From an uncultured Selenomonadales bacterium (GTDB lineage Bacteria; Bacillota; Negativicutes; Selenomonadales; Selenomonadaceae), in the NCBI GenBank assembly GCA_937915725.1, contig CALGGV010000061.1:1-25764 (forward strand): 25,764 nucleotides of DNA, read 5' to 3'. The notes beneath the pieces are model-generated. The model was not told the origin of the DNA. It saw nothing but the letters and a program-made list of their open reading frames with translations, and searched no databases. The position numbers and the translations under genes are program-made. Of the stretch, positions 23,108 through 25,764 are shown one piece after another. Within the stretch, counting starts at the first letter, position 1; each line of letters opens with the position of its first letter.

Positions 23108-23160
23108 AAAAAGACTAAGGAAAAATCCCTAGTCCCTAGCCATTATTTTCTAGTCCCTAA
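23108..23160. repeat. Heptamer array between the exported peptide and FliD-like genes
   Basis: A 7-base period is visible: TCCCTAG, TCCCTAG, CCATTAT, TTTCTAG, TCCCTAA from 23126, preceded by AGACTAAGG in the opposite sense. It lies downstream of two converging genes. The units resemble the complement of those at 17580-17607. Confidence 0.6.
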
Positions 23161-23162
23161 AA

Positions 23163-23999
23163 TCAGAACATCATATTAACCAAATTACCGATATTTGAAA
23201 TCATAGTCATATTAATCATAGATTTACCGGTATAAAGCGCGGCGGCGTCGAGTTGGTTACCGAGCATAGATTTTGCACTTGGGAAAAGGTTATTTCTTTG
23301 TCCGTTAGCTGTATCGACGTGACTTTCAGCTTTATCAGCGAGCCCATCTTTGCCGAGAATTCTTGAGACTTTGTCGGGATTATTAGCGATAGTGTCAGCA
23401 AGTTTTTCTTCGTCGATTGAAAGTGTGCCGTCTTTGCCGACGTTAATTCCGATTGATTCATAAAGTGAAGAACGATAAGTAGTATCGCCAAACATTGACG
23501 CCATTCTTTCGACGCGCCCGGAAACTGCGGAGTTATCTTGCAAAAAGTTCAGTGAATCGTTGTAGTTGCCGATAAATTCTTTTACGGCGTCAAGGGCACT
23601 TTGCATTTCTTTGCTATAAGTTGTTTTCATAACGGTTGCGCCGTTTTTGTCTTTAACAACGTTACCATCTTTGTCAGTTTCGGCGGATTTTGTAATTGGA
23701 TTTTCGCCAACATTACTGAAATCAAAATTTTTAATATTTGATGCAGATTTTTTGAGTGCAGACATATTGCTGTCAAATTCAGCGTAGAAAGTATCTTTTG
23801 CCTCGTTGTAACTGTCAACAACGGCGGCGGCGTTTTGTTTAATTTCGGTTAAAGCACCAAGGTTACTTGCGGCATTAGATTGAAAAGAGCTATAGTTACT
23901 CCAAAGTGAGTTTATGGAATTTTGACGTTGAGACGCGGTATTATTGAAAAGATACGAATAATTCGCCGCGCCCAGCATATTGGAAATATTGCTAGCCAT
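23163..23999 (-). CDS. Orphan FliD C-terminal-like protein
   Basis: This 278-residue protein resembles the C-terminal domain of the flagellar cap protein FliD (HAP2). The matching part is about 180-230: SLYESIGINVGKDGTLSIDE, then KLADTIANNPDKVSRILG, a typical FliD pattern. The preceding ~180 residues are helical and Asn/Ser/Ala-rich, and the usual FliD N-terminal domain is missing; the protein has no Cys and no signal peptide, as expected for flagellar export substrates. The start is ATG with GGTGG 6 bases upstream and a promoter at 24045-24073. No flagellar operon is in the window. It may be a filament-associated or cell-surface protein derived from FliD. Confidence 0.72.
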   Translation of the reverse strand: MASNISNMLGAANYSYLFNNTASQRQNSINSLWSNYSSFQSNAASNLGALTEIKQNAAAVVDSYNEAKDTFYAEFDSNMSALKKSASNIKNFDFSNVGENPITKSAETDKDGNVVKDKNGATVMKTTYSKEMQSALDAVKEFIGNYNDSLNFLQDNSAVSGRVERMASMFGDTTYRSSLYESIGINVGKDGTLSIDEEKLADTIANNPDKVSRILGKDGLADKAESHVDTANGQRNNLFPSAKSMLGNQLDAAALYTGKSMINMTMISNIGNLVNMMF

Positions 24000-24044
24000 T
24001 TTAAACCACCCTTCCTTGAAAAAAATCCTTTACTAATTTAAAGT

Positions 24045-24073
24045 ATTTTATATTAATAATTCGTCAATTTCAA
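24045..24073 (-). promoter_or_regulatory. Candidate promoter of the FliD-like gene
   Basis: On the minus strand TTGAAA (24073-24068) and TAAAAT (24050-24045) are 17 bases apart, giving a leader of about 40 bases. No sigma-28 flagellar consensus was seen here. Confidence 0.5.
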
Positions 24074-24121
24074 CCGTTATATTAAATTATTTTTTTGCTG
24101 TAAATTTTAGATCGCACGTTG

Positions 24122-24147
24122 TATAATTATCAAAATTTTTATGGGAG
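24122..24147 (+). promoter_or_regulatory. -10 element and ribosome site deciding the YnbB-like start
   Basis: A perfect TATAAT (24122-24127) predicts a start point near 24134. The ATG at 24141 would then have almost no leader, whereas GGGAG (24143-24147) stands 8 bases before the TTG at 24156. The TTG is therefore preferred. The -35 is poor. Confidence 0.5.
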
Positions 24148-24155
24148 TTTTGAAA

Positions 24156-25385
24156 TTGGAAAAACTTTTGAAGTTAAAGAAAAAAGTACTGGGCGAATTT
24201 GCAGAAAATTTTAACCGCGTTGAGGAAATTTCAGAAATAAATACATTGAAAGTTTTAAATGCAATGAGGGAGCTAAAAATTTCTGACGCACATTTTAAAA
24301 CTTCGACGGGCTATGCTTACGGCGATATTGGCAGGGAAAAACTTGACGAACTTTTTGCCAAAATTTTTAAAGCAGAATCTGCACTTGTACGAACGCAATT
24401 TGTTAGCGGAACTCACGCGCTTGCAACGGTTTTATTTGGGATTTTGCGCCCGAATGACGAATTAATTTCGATAACCGGAGAGCCATATGATACAATGCAA
24501 ACTGTCATTGGCTGGAAAAATCCTGCGCGCGGCAGTTTAAAAGAATTTGGCGTAAATTACAAAGAAATTGCTTTACAAAATGGCAAAGTCGATTTAGCCG
24601 CAATAAAAAATTCTGTTACGGCAAAAACTAAAATTGCGCTGATTCAACGTTCACGCGGCTATTCAATGCGCGAGCCACTTACAATTTCTGAAATTGAAAA
24701 AATCTGCGCGACGGTTAAAGCGGTAAATCCAAAATGCGTAACTTTCATTGATAATTGTTACGGCGAATTTGTCGAAACTTGCGAGCCGGTGGAAATTGGC
24801 GCGGATATTTGCGCGGGCAGTTTGATAAAAAATATTGGTGGCGGGCTTGCTCCAACGGGCGGCTATATAGTCGGAAAAAGTGAACTTGTCGAACTTTCAG
24901 CTTACAGATTAACCGCGCCGGGTATGGGAAATGAATTGGGCGCAAGTTTAGGGACGCCGCGCCTTTTGTATCAAGGATTATTTTTGGCTCCGCACGTTAC
25001 GGCGCAAGCGGTTAAATCTGCAATTTTTGCCGCGGGAATTTTTTCAAGTTTAGGTTATAAAATTTCGCCTTTGCCGAATGAAAAGCGCAGTGATATTATT
25101 CAAGCTATAGAATTAAAAACTGCCGAAAATCTGATAAAATTCTGTCGCGCAGTTCAAAGTTTTTCGCCGGTAGATTCATTCGCCGCGCCGGAGCCGTGGG
25201 ATATGCCCGGCTACGAAGATAAAATTATTATGGCGGCAGGAACTTTTGTACAGGGCGCGTCAATCGAACTTAGCGCAGATGGTCCACTTAGAGAACCTTA
25301 CACAGTTTTTTTGCAGGGCGGTTTAACTTTTGAACATTCTGCTATTGCAATTTTGAACGCGGCAGAAATTATTTCAAGGGAGTGA
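24156..25385 (+). CDS. YnbB/Met-gamma-lyase-like PLP-dependent protein (aluminium resistance family)
   Basis: This 409-residue fold-type I PLP enzyme belongs to the methionine gamma-lyase-like / aluminium resistance family (YnbB in Bacillus). Conserved parts are STGYAYGDIGREKLDEL near residue 49, RTQFVSGTHALATVL (about 75-89), the PLP aspartate in TFIDNCYGEFVE, and the PLP lysine K225 in GSLIKNIGGGLAPTGGYIVG. The family's natural substrate is not settled, so the lyase name should be read as a family label. The TTG start is chosen on the ribosome site. The stop codon is 5 bases before the STAS gene's ATG, and the STAS ribosome site lies in this gene's end. The last ~40 bases are copied in the tandem duplication that follows. 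Confidence 0.9.
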   Translation: MEKLLKLKKKVLGEFAENFNRVEEISEINTLKVLNAMRELKISDAHFKTSTGYAYGDIGREKLDELFAKIFKAESALVRTQFVSGTHALATVLFGILRPNDELISITGEPYDTMQTVIGWKNPARGSLKEFGVNYKEIALQNGKVDLAAIKNSVTAKTKIALIQRSRGYSMREPLTISEIEKICATVKAVNPKCVTFIDNCYGEFVETCEPVEIGADICAGSLIKNIGGGLAPTGGYIVGKSELVELSAYRLTAPGMGNELGASLGTPRLLYQGLFLAPHVTAQAVKSAIFAAGIFSSLGYKISPLPNEKRSDIIQAIELKTAENLIKFCRAVQSFSPVDSFAAPEPWDMPGYEDKIIMAAGTFVQGASIELSADGPLREPYTVFLQGGLTFEHSAIAILNAAEIISRE

Positions 25386-25390
25386 ATTTA

Positions 25391-25570
25391 ATGGACTTCA
25401 ATCTTTCAGAAAATATTTTGACGGTTAATCTTAAAGGTAAAATCGACACTTCAAACGCTGATAAAATTAACGAGGAACTTTTGGAACTTGCAAAAAAATT
25501 TCCAACTGAAAAATTTGTTTTAAATCTTGAAAAACTCAAATACATTTCAAATACGGGCTTGCAATTTTGA
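25391..25570 (+). CDS. STAS-domain protein, 3'-truncated copy
   Basis: These 59 residues are the N-terminal half of an anti-sigma-factor-antagonist-type STAS domain: ILTVNLKGKIDTSNADKINE, then KFVLNLEKLKYISNTGL, where T before G is the usual phosphorylation position. After YISNTGLQF the frame meets a TGA brought in by the tandem duplication, so the C-terminal helix and strands are missing and a stable fold is doubtful. The ATG at 25391 follows AGGGAGTGA; a GTG at 25382 overlaps the previous stop codon but lies inside the ribosome site. It is probably a broken copy of the gene that restarts at 25605. Confidence 0.75.
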   Translation: MDFNLSENILTVNLKGKIDTSNADKINEELLELAKKFPTEKFVLNLEKLKYISNTGLQF

Positions 25571-25604
25571 ACGCGGCAGAAATTATTTTGAGGGAGTGAA
25601 TTTA

Positions 25605-25764
25605 ATGGACTTCAATCTTTCAGGAAATATTTTGACGATTAATCTTAAAGGTAAAATCGACACTTCAAACGCTGATAAAATTAACGAGGAACTTTTGGAA
25701 CTTGCAAAAAAATTTCCAACTGAAAAATTTGTTTTAAATCTTGAAAAACTCAAATACATTTCAA
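25605..25764 (+). CDS. STAS-domain protein, second copy, cut by the window end
   Basis: This copy starts at an ATG with AGGGAGTGA, exactly 214 bases after the first copy. It is the same protein apart from E to G and V to I changes near the N-terminus (LSGNILTINLKG). It reads through YIS at the end of the window and is probably the intact gene. STAS proteins relay signals by phosphorylation to anti-sigma kinases or stressosome-like complexes; a partner kinase or phosphatase would be expected downstream. Confidence 0.8.
   Translation, partial: MDFNLSGNILTINLKGKIDTSNADKINEELLELAKKFPTEKFVLNLEKLKYIS

Larger units (their letters stand above)
25345..25764 (+). repeat. 214-bp tandem duplication covering the STAS gene start
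   Basis: Unit 1 (25345-25558) and unit 2 (from 25559, running off the window) both start with TTGCAATTTTGAACGCGG and carry the end of the YnbB-like gene plus the first ~55 codons of a STAS gene. Over the visible 206 bases they differ at only four positions, all in the first third. The junction shares TTGCAA, fitting a microhomology event. Confidence 0.9.

Noticed and set aside
1..25764. CRISPR array, tRNA, rRNA, insertion sequence or prophage
   Set aside because: No regular spaced repeats, cloverleaf, rRNA segments, transposase, integrase or phage structural genes were seen.

Overview
The window looks like chromosome from a Gram-negative (diderm) Firmicute of the Negativicutes, i.e. the Selenomonas/Veillonella side. 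The DNA is AT-rich, but its genes carry many GCG/CGC codons. It encodes outer-membrane machinery (MlaF, an MlaD with a C-terminal barrel, TolC, TamB, BamA, a TonB-dependent receptor, ADP-heptose enzymes) beside typically Firmicute genes (RbgA/YlqF GTPase, the YnbB-type PLP protein, a TSCPD protein). About one third of the starts are TTG behind good Shine-Dalgarno sites. Species cannot be named from sequence alone.

Layout. Positions 1-10192 (+) form an envelope block: mlaF, mlaD, tolC, tamB, bamA. Positions 10211-12909 (+) hold four tightly spaced genes: a FliB-like Cys-cluster protein, a degenerate FtsZ-like protein without the GTP-binding loop, a YdjM-type membrane protein and a TSCPD protein. 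Converging on these is rbgA (-), followed by dedA (+). Positions 14438-18667 (-) hold an ADP-ribosylglycohydrolase/macro-domain fusion, the split heptose genes rfaE2 and rfaE1, and argC with its own promoter. A small XRE regulator (18800-19150, -) diverges from a (+) group: an exported TPR protein broken by a frameshift, a TonB-dependent receptor and a 56-residue exported peptide closed by a strong terminator. The end holds an orphan FliD-C-like gene (-), a YnbB-like PLP gene (+) and a STAS-domain gene whose 5' part is tandemly duplicated, leaving one truncated copy and one copy that runs off the window.

How the genes fit together. MlaF/MlaD, TolC, TamB and BamA would build and maintain the outer membrane and move lipids across the envelope. 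RfaE1/RfaE2 make ADP-heptose for the LPS core. The TonB receptor and the small exported peptide suggest an uptake or surface locus, perhaps under the XRE protein. The least explained parts are the FtsZ-derived protein without a GTPase site, the ADP-ribose fusion with a duplicated leader, the Thr/Glu repeat linker of BamA and short heptamer arrays between genes. No tRNA, rRNA, CRISPR array, transposase or phage gene was seen, and no gene-free gap exceeds 300 bases.
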